A stretch of DNA of 64,000 nt from Paratractidigestivibacter faecalis (GTDB lineage: Bacteria; Actinomycetota; Coriobacteriia; Coriobacteriales; Atopobiaceae). The stretch lies in contig NZ_QSNG01000001.1 in NCBI RefSeq assembly GCF_003416765.1, positions 1,266,742 to 1,330,741 on the forward strand, given 5' to 3'. The number at the start of each line of letters is the position of its first letter. Within the stretch, counting starts at the first letter, position 1. Under the pieces are notes generated by a model. It was not told the DNA's origin, did not search any database, and saw only the letters and a program-made list of their open reading frames with translations. This document shows positions 51,785 to 60,255 of the stretch, in pieces. Made by a program: the position numbers and the translations under genes.

Positions 51785-52007
51785 TGCACAGAACTGCCCT
51801 TCGTGTGAGTGATTTCCAAAAAGTTGTGCAGAAGTGCGCTTCGTGCGAGTGGCTTTCCGGCCAATTTGGCCCAATCGGCGCCGGTCGCGTGAAGAAACCC
51901 CAGTTAGCAAATGGCCGATACTCGCGAGGGCCCAAAAACAGGCTCACACGAAGGTTACTTCTGCACAGAGTTTTCCAAATCGCTCACACCAAGGTGACTT
52001 CTGCGCA
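51785..52007. repeat. Four-unit '2+2' repeat cluster (TGTGCAGAAGT...TTCGTGTGAG)
   Basis: Two units in one orientation (51785 and 51825, exact 40-bp period) face two in the other (complement starts at 51967 and 52007, also 40 bp apart), separated by about 75 bp. The unit is near TGTGCAGAAGT-N3-CTTCGTGTGAG followed by YGATTT. The cluster fills the second half of the 630-bp gap between glutamine-synthetase-like and binding-protein genes. The first half (51458-51780) is AT-richer, with nothing recognised. Confidence 0.82.
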
Positions 52008-52087
52008 AATACGCAAGGGCGGCACCTCGGCAGACCAGCCGGGGCGCCGCCCTCGTGGTTCTCAGGCCCGATTACGGGCGCGCGGGC

Positions 52088-53428
52088 CTAGAAGCCGCCG
52101 TAGTAGCGCTTGCGCTCCCAGTCAGTGACCGCGGTGCAGTAGTCGTTCCACTCGTGCTTCTTCTCCTGCACCAGGTAGTCAAAGATGTGGTCGCCCAGGA
52201 CCTCGCGCATGAGCTCGGACTCCTCGAAGTTCTGGATGGCCTCACCCAGGGTGCGCGGCAGACGCCTGATGCCCTTGGCCTCGAGCTCCTTCTGGCTGAG
52301 GAGGAAGGTGTCGCGCGCGGACTCCTCGGGCAGGGGCAGCTCCTCCTCGATGCCCTTGAGACCGGCGGCGATGGTGGCGGCCAGCGCCAGGTACGGGTTG
52401 GCGGTGGGGTCGGGGCTGCGCAGCTCGATGCGGGTGGAGACGTGCTTGCCCGGCTTGTGGGCCGGGATGCGCACCAGGGCCGAGCGGTTCTTGCGGCCCC
52501 ACGTGGCGTAGTTGGGGACCTCGCCCGTGGAGATAAAGCGCTTGTAGGAGTTGACGGTGGGGTTGGTCACCAGCGTGAACTCCGGCGCGTACTTGAGGAT
52601 GCCGGCCACGTAGTGCTGGGCCAGGTCGGAGAGGTGCGCCACATGGTAGTCCTTGGGGGCCCAGAAGAGGTTCTCGCCCTCGTGGCTGAAGAGGGACTGG
52701 TACAGGAACATGGCGCTGCCCGGCTGGCCCGCAACGGGCTTGGGCATGAAGGAGGCGTACATGCCCTGCTGGGCGGCCAGCTGCTTGATGACCAGGCGCG
52801 CGGTCACGATGTTGTCGGCGCAGCTCACGGCCTCGGTGAAGCGCAGCTCGACGCCGTTTTGGGACGGGCCCGCGGCGTGGTAGGAGTACTGCACCGGGAT
52901 GGACATCTTCTCGAGCATCAGCGTGGTCTGGCGACGCAGGTCGTTTGCGTTGTCCATGGGCGTGAGGTCAAAGTAGCCCGCATCGTCCTTGGGTCTGAGC
53001 TCGTGCTGGCTGTCGGAGTAGAAGTACTCGATCTTGGGTCCCACGTTGGGGATGTAGCCCATCTTGTCTGCCTTGGTGAAGACCTTGAGCAGGCAGTTGC
53101 GCGGGTCTCCGTCAAACGGCTCGCGGGAGGGCGTGTAGACGTCGCAGAAGACGCGCGCCACACCGGACTCGGTCGGGCGCCACGGCAGAAGCGTAAAGGT
53201 GTCGGGGTCCGGGAAAGCCAGCATGTCGGACTCCTCCAGCGACACGAAGCCGTCGATGGAGGAGCCGTCAAAGCCGATGCCCTCCTCAAAGGCCTCTTCG
53301 AGCTCCTCCGGGGAGATGGCAAAGGACTTGAGGTTGCCCAGGACGTCGGTGAACCAAAGGCGGACAAAGCGGATGTCTCGCTCCTCGACGGTGCGAAGAA
53401 CGAAGTCGATGTCCTTCTCGCTGCTCAT
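52088..53428 (-). CDS. Glutamine-synthetase type I homologue lacking most metal ligands
   Basis: The 446-residue protein aligns end to end with GlnA: IGFDGSSIDGF, YFDLTPMD, FMPKPVAGQPGSAM, TNPTVNSYKRF and RSPDPTANPYLALA. However, GPExEFF has become GPKIEYF (Lys132), HHEVAPGQHEID has become YHAAGPSQNGVEL (Ala185, Gly192) and the GSGMH histidine is Phe241. Four of the six glutamates/histidines that hold the two catalytic metals in glutamine synthetase are therefore gone; only E134 and E335 remain. It may be a regulatory or differently active relative rather than a true synthetase. A nitrogen-type site lies upstream (53491-53506). Confidence 0.85.
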   Translation of the reverse strand: MSSEKDIDFVLRTVEERDIRFVRLWFTDVLGNLKSFAISPEELEEAFEEGIGFDGSSIDGFVSLEESDMLAFPDPDTFTLLPWRPTESGVARVFCDVYTPSREPFDGDPRNCLLKVFTKADKMGYIPNVGPKIEYFYSDSQHELRPKDDAGYFDLTPMDNANDLRRQTTLMLEKMSIPVQYSYHAAGPSQNGVELRFTEAVSCADNIVTARLVIKQLAAQQGMYASFMPKPVAGQPGSAMFLYQSLFSHEGENLFWAPKDYHVAHLSDLAQHYVAGILKYAPEFTLVTNPTVNSYKRFISTGEVPNYATWGRKNRSALVRIPAHKPGKHVSTRIELRSPDPTANPYLALAATIAAGLKGIEEELPLPEESARDTFLLSQKELEAKGIRRLPRTLGEAIQNFEESELMREVLGDHIFDYLVQEKKHEWNDYCTAVTDWERKRYYGGF

Positions 53429-53490
53429 GCAGACTCCTTCCAGGGGTCGGCGGGGAAATTCTTCAATCCGGGCTAGGTTCCCACAAACGT

Positions 53491-53506
53491 GTTACGCACG
53501 TGTTTC
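53491..53506 (-). promoter_or_regulatory. GlnR-like half-box upstream of the glutamine-synthetase-like gene
   Basis: Minus strand: GAAAC-N6-GTAAC, the core of the actinobacterial GlnR consensus, 63 bp before the start codon. Only part of the full consensus is present, so this is tentative. The rest of the 53429-53595 gap shows nothing else. Confidence 0.3.
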
Positions 53507-53595
53507 ACCCCGCCGGACGCCCGCTCACCTCACAGAATCCGCCGCCTGTCGCCCGCCGTCGCCCAGCAGGCAAGAGACGCCTCCCGCCGCGGCCC

Positions 53596-53808
53596 CTACC
53601 GCTGGCAGTCGCAGGACTTGGCGCGCGCCAGGGCTCGGTCGGCATCGGCAAGCATGCGCTTTGCCGCCGAGCAGTCGCCCTTGCCGTGGGCCGAGCAGCC
53701 CCCGCCGCACTCGGAGCAGCCGCTCTTCTGGCTCTTGCCGAGGTAGCGGATGCATGCCACAAATGCCGCCACGACGGCGACCACGATGATGACGTCCACG
53801 GGGCTCAT
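53596..53808 (-). CDS. FeoB-associated Cys-rich membrane protein
   Basis: The 70-residue protein has one N-terminal membrane segment (DVIIVVAVVAAFVACIRYL) and a short Cys-rich tail (CSECGGGCSAHGKGDC, CDCQR). This matches the small FeoB-associated family usually encoded beside feoB; here it lies about 29 kb away on the chromosome. The cysteines may carry iron at the membrane. A metal-box-like palindrome upstream (53877-53892) supports iron control. ATG 53808 follows GGGGGGTCCC. Confidence 0.8.
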   Translation of the reverse strand: MSPVDVIIVVAVVAAFVACIRYLGKSQKSGCSECGGGCSAHGKGDCSAAKRMLADADRALARAKSCDCQR

Positions 53809-53876
53809 GGGACCCCCCTTTCCGGCCGCTTGGCGGCCATGCCGCCTGGAATCAATCCCAGGCGAGAAAAACGTTA

Positions 53877-53892
53877 GTTAGCCTAGGGCAAC
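53877..53892. promoter_or_regulatory. Metal-box-like site upstream of the FeoB-associated gene
   Basis: GTTAGCCTAGGGCAAC matches the GTTARCC-WW-GGYTAAC pattern at 14 of 16 positions, 69 bp before the start. A GGCGAGAAA copy adjoins it. It also lies 80 bp upstream of gpmA on the other strand. Confidence 0.5.
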
Positions 53893-53971
53893 TATACCCA
53901 ACTGCGGCATACTATATGGTTGGCGACCGAAGGTCGCATGCAATGTTCGCGTAAATCCTAGGAGGAAACGC

Positions 53972-54733
53972 ATGGCAGAAGACACGATGAAGCTCGTCCT
54001 TATCCGTCACGGCGAGTCCGAGTGGAACAAGCTCAACCTGTTCACCGGCTGGACCGACGTCGAGCTGTCCGAGACTGGCGAGAAGGAGGCTGCCGCCGGC
54101 GGCCGTGCCCTCAAGGAGGCCGGCTTCGACTTCGACATCTGCTACACCTCCCGCCTGAAGCGCGCCATCCACACCCTGAACTTCGTGCTCAAGGAGATGG
54201 ACCGCGAGTGGCTGCCCGTCGTCAAGAGCTGGAAGCTCAACGAGCGCCACTACGGCGCCCTGCAGGGCCTGAACAAGGCCGACGCCGCCGCCGAGCACGG
54301 CGACGAGCAGGTCAAGATCTGGCGCCGCTCCTTTGACATCTGCCCGCCCGAGCTGGAGCCCGGCGACGAGCGCGACCCGCACACCCAGGAGCAGTACCGT
54401 GACGTCGCTCCCGACCAGCTCCCCTACACCGAGTGCCTGAAGGACACCATCGCCCGCGCCTGGCCGTTCTTCGAGGATGAGATCCGCCCGCAGATGCTCG
54501 CCGGCAAGCGCGTCCTCATCGCCGCCCACGGCAACTCCCTGCGCTCCCTGGTCATGAAGTTCGAGAAGATGACCCCCGAGCAGATCCTCGAGGTCAACAT
54601 CCCGACCGGCGTGCCCCTGGTCTACACCTTCGACCGCGACTTCAACGTCGTCGACAAGCAGTACATCGGTGACCCGGAGACCATCGCCGCCAAGATCAAC
54701 GCTGTCGCCAACCAGGGCAAGGCCAAGAAGTAG
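53972..54733 (+). CDS. gpmA: 2,3-bisphosphoglycerate-dependent phosphoglycerate mutase
   Basis: The 253-residue protein has the phospho-histidine motif [19 protein letters not shown], the family loop [18 protein letters not shown] and [11 protein letters not shown] (second catalytic His). It interconverts 3- and 2-phosphoglycerate in glycolysis. AGGAGGAAAC precedes ATG 53972. Its codon bias is strong, as for a highly expressed gene. A very long hairpin terminator follows at 54757. Confidence 0.96.
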   Translation: MAEDTMKLVLIRHGESEWNKLNLFTGWTDVELSETGEKEAAAGGRALKEAGFDFDICYTSRLKRAIHTLNFVLKEMDREWLPVVKSWKLNERHYGALQGLNKADAAAEHGDEQVKIWRRSFDICPPELEPGDERDPHTQEQYRDVAPDQLPYTECLKDTIARAWPFFEDEIRPQMLAGKRVLIAAHGNSLRSLVMKFEKMTPEQILEVNIPTGVPLVYTFDRDFNVVDKQYIGDPETIAAKINAVANQGKAKK

Positions 54734-54756
54734 CGTAGAGCCAACAGCAAGGTGAG

Positions 54757-54824
54757 GGCCCCCGCCCTTCTCGCAAAGCTACGCGCCTTTGGCGCAAAGA
54801 GCTTTGCTGAGAAGGGCGGGGGCC
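54757..54824 (+). terminator. Extended hairpin downstream of gpmA
   Basis: GGCCCCCGCCCTTCTC (54757-54772) pairs with 54809-54824, and the interior adds GCAAAGCT/AGCTTTGC. A second, smaller hairpin with T-rich tail (AGGCCC-AAG-GGGCCT, 54884-54898) follows before the mrp gene. Together they should end the gpmA transcript. Confidence 0.8.
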
Positions 54825-55017
54825 TTGCTGTAGGACGCCGACTTCCAACGACCAAAGAACAAAGCACAAAGAGCTTCGCCGGGAGGCCCAAGGGGCCTTT
54901 CTTGTGGAAAGGGGGCGCCCGATGGCCAACTCGGACGGGGACGTGGGCCTTGGGTAGAATGGATGGTTACGACTGACGTGCGCGGGCGAGAAGACCGTGC
55001 CAGAGATTGGAGCGTTG

Positions 55018-55911
55018 ATGGACGAGCAGGAGAAGGATCGCATCCGCGAGGAGTTCGAGGCCTCGCGCAGCAAGGGGGCCGAGCAGCAGCAGGCACAGCA
55101 GGCGCAGGCTCCCCAGCAGGAGGGGCCGGCCGAGGGCTGCGTGATCAAGAACGTCATTGGCGTGGTCTCCGGCAAGGGTGGCGTCGGAAAGTCCCTGGTC
55201 ACGGGCATCCTCGCGCGCGAGCTCTCCCGTCGCGGCGCCAAGGTGGGCATCCTGGACGCAGACGTCACCGGCCCGTCCATCCCCAAGATGTTCGGCATGT
55301 CCGGCTGTCACGCCTACGCGCAGGACAACCTGCTCGTGCCGCTTGAGACCAAGGGCGGCATCAAGGTCATGAGCGCCAACCTCGTGCTCGATAACGAGGA
55401 CGACCCGGTGCTCTGGCGCGGCCCCGTGGTGGCCGGCGCCATCAAGCAGTTCTGGGGCCAGTGCGCCTGGGGCGAGCTTGACTACCTGCTGGTGGACATG
55501 CCTCCGGGAACCTCCGACGTGGCGCTCACCGTCTTCCAGAGCCTGCCCGTGGAGGGCGTCGTCATCGTGAGCTCGCCGCAGGACCTGGTCCAGATGGTGG
55601 TGGGCAAGGCCGTCAAGATGGCCAACATGATGGACGTCCCGGTGCTGGGCCTGGTGGAGAACATGGCCTACGTCACCTGCCCCCACTGCGAAGAGAAGAT
55701 CTTCCCCTACGGCCCCAGCCGCCTTCAGGAGACGGCCGACCACTTTGACCTGGTTGCCCTGGGCCAGCTGCCCATTGACCCGGCCCTGGCCGCGGCCTGC
55801 GACGCCGGCAGCTTTGAGCAGAGCGTGCCCGACGGCCTGCTTCCCGAGGCCGTCCAGACCGTCATCCAGGTGGCCGAGCTCACCGCGGCGCTCGCCGGAA
55901 GGGACGCCTAG
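55018..55911 (+). CDS. mrp: Mrp/NBP35-family P-loop ATPase (iron-sulfur cluster carrier)
   Basis: The 297-residue protein has a Gln/Ala-rich N-terminus, then the deviant Walker A (VVSGKGGVGKSLVT), ILDADVTGPSIPKMFG, LLVDMPPGTSD and CPHC near the C-terminus (MAYVTCPHCEEKIF), the cysteines that hold a bridging cluster. It assembles or transfers Fe-S clusters. ATG 55018 has TTGGAG upstream and was chosen over the in-frame GTG 54997. The downstream flavoprotein gene starts 4 bp after its stop. Confidence 0.93.
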   Translation: MDEQEKDRIREEFEASRSKGAEQQQAQQAQAPQQEGPAEGCVIKNVIGVVSGKGGVGKSLVTGILARELSRRGAKVGILDADVTGPSIPKMFGMSGCHAYAQDNLLVPLETKGGIKVMSANLVLDNEDDPVLWRGPVVAGAIKQFWGQCAWGELDYLLVDMPPGTSDVALTVFQSLPVEGVVIVSSPQDLVQMVVGKAVKMANMMDVPVLGLVENMAYVTCPHCEEKIFPYGPSRLQETADHFDLVALGQLPIDPALAAACDAGSFEQSVPDGLLPEAVQTVIQVAELTAALAGRDA

Positions 55912-55915
55912 GCGC

Positions 55916-57172
55916 ATGGCCGCCCGCACGCGCGCAAAGAAGCCGTCCCGCGCCGAGCTGCGCGAGCGCGCCCTCGCAGCCGCCTCGGCCGTCGGGGTGC
56001 CCGCCGCCTGCGACGTGGTGGTCGCGGGCGGCGGCGCCTCGGGCCTGGTGGCGGCCATCGCGGCCGCGGAGGCCGGCGCCCGCACGTGCGTGCTCGAGCA
56101 GGACCTGGAGTGCGGCCGGAAGATCCTGGCAACGGGAAACGGCCGCTGCAACTTTGCCAACGAGGACCTTGACCCCGCACGCTACAGAAACGGCGCGTTT
56201 GTCGCCAAGGTTGCGGGTGCCCGGTGGCTGGAGGAGGTCCTGGGGTTCTTTGCCGCGTCAGGCCTGGCCTGGGCCTCGGAGGAGGGCAGGCTCTACCCGC
56301 TCTCTCGCCAGGCGGCCTCCGTCAGGAACGTCCTTCTGGGCCGCGCCCGCCGTGCCGGCGTGACGCTCGCCCCCGCCCGCAAGGTCACGTCCGTGGCACC
56401 CGCGGCCGGCGGCTGGAAGGTCTCCTTCTCCCCCGCCGCACCAGGCGAGAAGGGCGCCCCGCAGGCAGGAGGCATCACCGCCAGGGCCGTCGTGATGGCC
56501 GCCGGCGGCGGCTCCGAGCTCGCCCGCGGGCTGGGCCTGCCGGCCGTGGCCGAGGGGCCCGTGCTCTGCGCCCTGGCGTGCGAGCCCGAGAACAACAGCC
56601 TTGAGCTGGCCCTCGTTGACGGCAGGCGCGCCCACGCGCACGTGCGGCTGCTCCGCGGCGGCCGCAAGCTCTGGGCGGAAGACGGCGAGGTGCTCTTTCG
56701 CCCGTGGGGACTCTCCGGCATCTGCGTCTTCGACCTCTCCCGCCGTGCGGAGGCGGGCGACGCCATCTCCCTCGACCTCACGTGCGGCATGGCGGACGCC
56801 CAGCTTGAGGCGGCAGCCGCCACGGGCACGGCGGACGGCGTGCTTGACCCGCAGGTGGCCGCGGCGCTGGGGGCCGCCGGCGGCAACCCCGCGTCCGCCT
56901 TTGCCGCGCTGCGTCAGGCCCGTAGCCTGCGCTTCCTCGTGACCGACCGCGCCGAGACGGAGCGCGCCCAGGTCACGCGGGGAGGTCTGGACGTGACGGG
57001 CTTCTTCCCAGAGACGCTTGAATGCGCCACGCTGCCCGGGCTCTTTGCCTGCGGCGAGGCGCTTGACGTGGACGCGGACTGCGGCGGCTTCAACCTCGCG
57101 TGGGCATGGAGGAGCGGCCAGGTGGCCGGCGCCTCCGCGGCCGCGCTCGCACTCTCACAGAACAGGAAGTGA
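55916..57172 (+). CDS. BaiN/RdsA (HI0933-like) FAD-dependent oxidoreductase
   Basis: The 418-residue protein has a dinucleotide-binding start (VVVAGGGASGLVAAIAAAEAG), the family signature GRKILATGNGRCNFAN, MAAGGGSELARGLG and a C-terminal FAD motif (GEALDVDADCGGFNLAWAWRSG). Members bind FAD and reduce unsaturated or bile-acid-like compounds; the substrate is not known here. ATG 55916 was chosen because it lies just after the mrp stop. The next flavoprotein follows in 5 bp, so mrp and both oxidoreductases form one operon. Confidence 0.9.
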   Translation: MAARTRAKKPSRAELRERALAAASAVGVPAACDVVVAGGGASGLVAAIAAAEAGARTCVLEQDLECGRKILATGNGRCNFANEDLDPARYRNGAFVAKVAGARWLEEVLGFFAASGLAWASEEGRLYPLSRQAASVRNVLLGRARRAGVTLAPARKVTSVAPAAGGWKVSFSPAAPGEKGAPQAGGITARAVVMAAGGGSELARGLGLPAVAEGPVLCALACEPENNSLELALVDGRRAHAHVRLLRGGRKLWAEDGEVLFRPWGLSGICVFDLSRRAEAGDAISLDLTCGMADAQLEAAAATGTADGVLDPQVAAALGAAGGNPASAFAALRQARSLRFLVTDRAETERAQVTRGGLDVTGFFPETLECATLPGLFACGEALDVDADCGGFNLAWAWRSGQVAGASAAALALSQNRK

Positions 57173-57177
57173 CCACG

Positions 57178-58857
57178 ATGCTCGAGGTCTCAGGCATAAG
57201 GATCCACCTCACGCAGCTCGACGGAGGCGACGAGCGCGAGCTCGCCCTCTGCAAAAAGGCGCTCGCCAAGAAGCTGCGCATCAATGCGTCGCAGCTCAGA
57301 GGCATCGAGCGTCGCCGTCGCTCCATCGACGCGCGCAAGAAGGCCGACATCGTGCTCACCTTCACCCTGCGCGCGGAGCTCGCGGGCGGCCCCTCCCAGG
57401 AGGCGGCCGTCCTCTCCAAGCTGACCCGCGCCCACGCCGAGAAGGGCGTCCGCGTGGTGGGCGAGGAGCCCTTCGGCTGGCCTGACGCCGCCGTGGCGCC
57501 CGACGCGCGTCCCGTTGTGGTGGGAGCCGGCTGCGCGGGCCTCTCCTGCGCGCTCTCCCTTGCGAGAGCGGGCCTTTCTCCCCTGCTCGTGGAGCGCGGG
57601 GACGACGCCGCCCGCCGCAGCAGGGTGGTAGAGGCGCACAACGCCACCGGCGAGCTGGACGTGGAGAGCAACATCCAGTACGGCGTGGGCGGCGCGGGCA
57701 CGTTCTCTGACGGCAAGCTGCAGACCGGCACCAAGAGCCCGGCCCACCGCCTCATCCTGGAGACCTTCGTGGAGGCCGGCGCCCAGCCGCAGATCCTGTG
57801 GGACGCAAAGCCCCACGTGGGAAGCGACGTGCTGCCGCGCGTGGTGACCAACATCGTGCGCATGATCGAGGAGGCCGGCGGTGAGGTGCGCTGCCGCTGC
57901 CGCATGAGCGACCTGGACGTCACCGGCGGCCGCGTGCGGTCCGTGACGCTGACCCAAACGGCCGCCGACGGCTCCCAGACCGAGGAGCGCGTGGCCGCGA
58001 GCTGCGTCGTCCTTGCCTGCGGCCACTCCGCGCGCGACGTCTTTGAGCTGCTGCGCGAGCACGACGTGCCCATGGAGCGCAAGACGTTTGCCATGGGCGT
58101 GCGCATCGAGCACCTGCAGGCGGACATCGACCGCGCCCTCTACGGTCCCGCCGCCGGCAGCCCAGCCCTGGGCGCGGCCCCGTACAAGCTCTCGTGCCAC
58201 CTGCCGAGCGGCCGCTCCGCGTTCAGCTTCTGCATGTGTCCCGGCGGCTACGTGGTCTCCGCCGCCAGCGAGCGCGGCGGAGTTGTCACAAACGGCATGA
58301 GCCTCTCGGACCGCGCGGGCGCAAACGCCAACTCCGGCCTTCTGGCCAACGTCTTCCCGGACGACCTGCCGGGCGACGACGTCCTCGCCGGCGTCGAGCT
58401 GCAGCGCCGCTGCGAGAGGGCGGCCTTTGCGGCCGGCGGCGGCGCCTACGTCGCGCCCGCCCAGCTGGTGGGAGACTTCCTCGCGGGCACGCCCTCCTCG
58501 GCCGGCGGCCGCGTGGCGCCCACCTACCCCAGGGGCGTTGCCTGGGGCTCTGTTGAGAAGTGCCTGCCGGACTACATCGTGGGCACGCTGCGGGACGCCC
58601 TGCCCCGCATGGGCCGCCAGCTCCACGGCTTTGACGTGGCTGACGCCGTGCTCACGGGCGTGGAGACCCGCTCCAGCTCACCGGTGCGCGTCACGCGCGG
58701 CGCGGACGGCCAGAGCGTGGGCGTGGCCGGCCTCTGGCCCGTCGGCGAGGGCGCGGGCTACGCGGGCGGCATCATGAGCGCCGCCACCGACGGCATCATG
58801 GCCGCCAGGAAGGTGGTCGAGGCGTTGGGCGGCGGGGCGGCTGACCCGGCCGAATAG
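57178..58857 (+). CDS. FAD-dependent oxidoreductase with N-terminal extension
   Basis: The 559-residue protein opens with about 100 residues of a small alpha/beta domain (IRIHLTQLDGGDERELALCKKAL). An FAD Rossmann motif (VVVGAGCAGLSCALSLARAG), VLACGHSARDVFELL, CHLPSGRSAFSFCMCPGGYVV and a closing GEGAGYAGGIMSAATDG follow. It belongs to the large FAD-dependent dehydrogenase group whose substrates are mostly undefined. ATG 57178 was chosen for position and AGGAAG upstream. Its TAG stop is the first three bases of a palindromic element. Confidence 0.87.
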   Translation: MLEVSGIRIHLTQLDGGDERELALCKKALAKKLRINASQLRGIERRRRSIDARKKADIVLTFTLRAELAGGPSQEAAVLSKLTRAHAEKGVRVVGEEPFGWPDAAVAPDARPVVVGAGCAGLSCALSLARAGLSPLLVERGDDAARRSRVVEAHNATGELDVESNIQYGVGGAGTFSDGKLQTGTKSPAHRLILETFVEAGAQPQILWDAKPHVGSDVLPRVVTNIVRMIEEAGGEVRCRCRMSDLDVTGGRVRSVTLTQTAADGSQTEERVAASCVVLACGHSARDVFELLREHDVPMERKTFAMGVRIEHLQADIDRALYGPAAGSPALGAAPYKLSCHLPSGRSAFSFCMCPGGYVVSAASERGGVVTNGMSLSDRAGANANSGLLANVFPDDLPGDDVLAGVELQRRCERAAFAAGGGAYVAPAQLVGDFLAGTPSSAGGRVAPTYPRGVAWGSVEKCLPDYIVGTLRDALPRMGRQLHGFDVADAVLTGVETRSSSPVRVTRGADGQSVGVAGLWPVGEGAGYAGGIMSAATDGIMAARKVVEALGGGAADPAE

Positions 58858-58938
58858 CGTACAAAATAACGACCGGAGGCCCTTCTCGCCTGGCGTTTTG
58901 CCTGTTGAGAAGGCCTCTCTTTGTGATTATGTACGCTA
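58855..58938. repeat. TAGCGTACA-type palindromic element, copy 5
   Basis: TAGCGTACAAAATAACG on the left and ATGTACGCTA on the right enclose GGAGGCCCTTCTCGCC arms with a diverged right half (TGAGAAGGCCTCT). The element supplies the stop codon of the upstream oxidoreductase. It lies between convergent genes, where a bidirectional terminator would fit. Confidence 0.82.
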
Positions 58939-58977
58939 TTGCCGGGCGGGACGAGGCACGCAAGCCCGACTGGCCCG

Positions 58978-59448
58978 CTACTCGTCGTCCGGGAGGTACT
59001 TGGCGAACGGGCCCTTCTTGGTGGGGTCGACCTCGGCCAGGCCCAGGGCGTACAGGAAGCCCAGGATCACGATGACCGCCGGCGCCGCCATACCCAGGTA
59101 GACCACGATGACCACCGGAGCGGTGAGCCCGACGCCAAAGAGTATGGGCACCGGGGAGAGCACCAGCACGGCCAGGAAGAGCACCGAGATCACGCGCAGC
59201 GCGTTGCGGGCACCGCGGCCGAGCTTGATCTTCTTGAGCCCGACAAAGAGCAGCCCCAGCAGGGCACCAACGGCAAAGAGGATGACGGGGCCAGACTCGA
59301 TGGCCATCACCTGCAGGAAGGCGGACCCCATCACGGCGTAGTAGGTGTCGATGACCTCGCCGGAGCGGTACCAGACCTGGAAGGCAACGCAGCCCGCGAG
59401 CAGGATTGCCCAGACCACGGCGTTGGCGATAAGGACGTTCTTCTTCAT
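58978..59448 (-). CDS. Membrane protein with four transmembrane segments, unknown function
   Basis: The 156-residue protein has hydrophobic segments near residues 5-24, 45-70, 85-105 and 110-135, and an acidic end (KKGPFAKYLPDDE). No family was recognised. ATG 59448 has GGGGAGAAACCC upstream; an upstream extension of the frame is not supported. It is divergent from the hemolysin III gene. Confidence 0.7.
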   Translation of the reverse strand: MKKNVLIANAVVWAILLAGCVAFQVWYRSGEVIDTYYAVMGSAFLQVMAIESGPVILFAVGALLGLLFVGLKKIKLGRGARNALRVISVLFLAVLVLSPVPILFGVGLTAPVVIVVYLGMAAPAVIVILGFLYALGLAEVDPTKKGPFAKYLPDDE

Positions 59449-59557
59449 TGGGTTTCTCCCCTGGTTTGGTGGGGTATGCTCGTATGAGCTCCTATATGTT
59501 CGTCGGTCTAGTATACCCGCAGGCGCCAGACGCCCGCAGAGTGGAGGGGAGGGCACC

Positions 59558-60214
59558 GTGGCAGCAAGTACAAGGCAGACGCAGCGCTCCTATAGCGTGG
59601 GAGAAGAGATTGCTAACTCCGTGAGCCACGGCGTGGGTGCGCTTCTCTCCATTGCGGCGCTGGTGCTGCTCATCGTGCGCGCCGTGAGCCACGGCGGCGG
59701 CGTGCGCCTTGCGGCGGCGCTGCTCATGGGCATCGGGCTCATCGTGGAGTACCTCTTCTCGACGCTCTACCACGCCATTGCGCCCGCAGGCGCCAAGCGC
59801 GTCTTCCGCGTGCTGGACCACTGCGGCATCTACCTGCTCATAGCCGGCAGCTACGCGCCGTTTGCGCTGGTCGCGCTGGCCGACTACGACGGCCTGCGGC
59901 TGGGCATCGTGGTCTGGGCCATCGCCCTGGTGGGCATCGTGGCCGAGTGCCTGATGCGCGAGCGCCAGCCCAAGTGGCTGAGCGCCCTCATCTACGTGCT
60001 GCTGGGCTGGGCGGTCATCTTCCGCGTGGGCACCCTCTGGCAGGTCCTGCCCTCCCCCGCCTTCTGGCTCCTTGTGGCAGGCGGCCTCTCCTACACCGTG
60101 GGAGCGCTCTTCTACCTGCCCAAGCACGTGCCCTACCTGCACTTTGTCTTCCACCTCTTCACCCTGACCGGCAGCGTCTGCATCACCCTCTCCGCCCTGC
60201 TCTTCGTGCTGTAG
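59558..60214 (+). CDS. Hemolysin III/PAQR-family membrane protein
   Basis: The 218-residue protein has seven hydrophobic segments and the family His/Asp pattern: IANSVSHGVGALL, STLYHAI, DHCGIYLLIAGSYAPF and LHFVFHLFTLTG. These residues bind zinc in PAQR relatives. Despite the name, haemolytic activity is rarely shown; a lipid-related membrane role is more usual. GTG 59558 follows GGAGGGGAGGG and is the best start. The toxin-antitoxin promoter lies directly downstream. Confidence 0.9.
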   Translation: MAASTRQTQRSYSVGEEIANSVSHGVGALLSIAALVLLIVRAVSHGGGVRLAAALLMGIGLIVEYLFSTLYHAIAPAGAKRVFRVLDHCGIYLLIAGSYAPFALVALADYDGLRLGIVVWAIALVGIVAECLMRERQPKWLSALIYVLLGWAVIFRVGTLWQVLPSPAFWLLVAGGLSYTVGALFYLPKHVPYLHFVFHLFTLTGSVCITLSALLFVL

Positions 60215-60220
60215 GAAGCC

Positions 60221-60249
60221 TTGAGAAACGCGCGGGTTCCGGCTACCAT
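60221..60249 (+). promoter_or_regulatory. Promoter of the type III toxin-antitoxin locus
   Basis: TTGAGA (60221-60226), exactly 17 bp spacer and TACCAT (60244-60249) precede the RNA repeats. The promoter starts 6 bp after the hemolysin III stop. Confidence 0.6.
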
Positions 60250-60255
60250 GTGTCT

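Noticed and set aside
51785-52007. Possible CRISPR array
   Set aside because: Units are only about 30 bp apart, two in each orientation, and no cas genes lie nearby.
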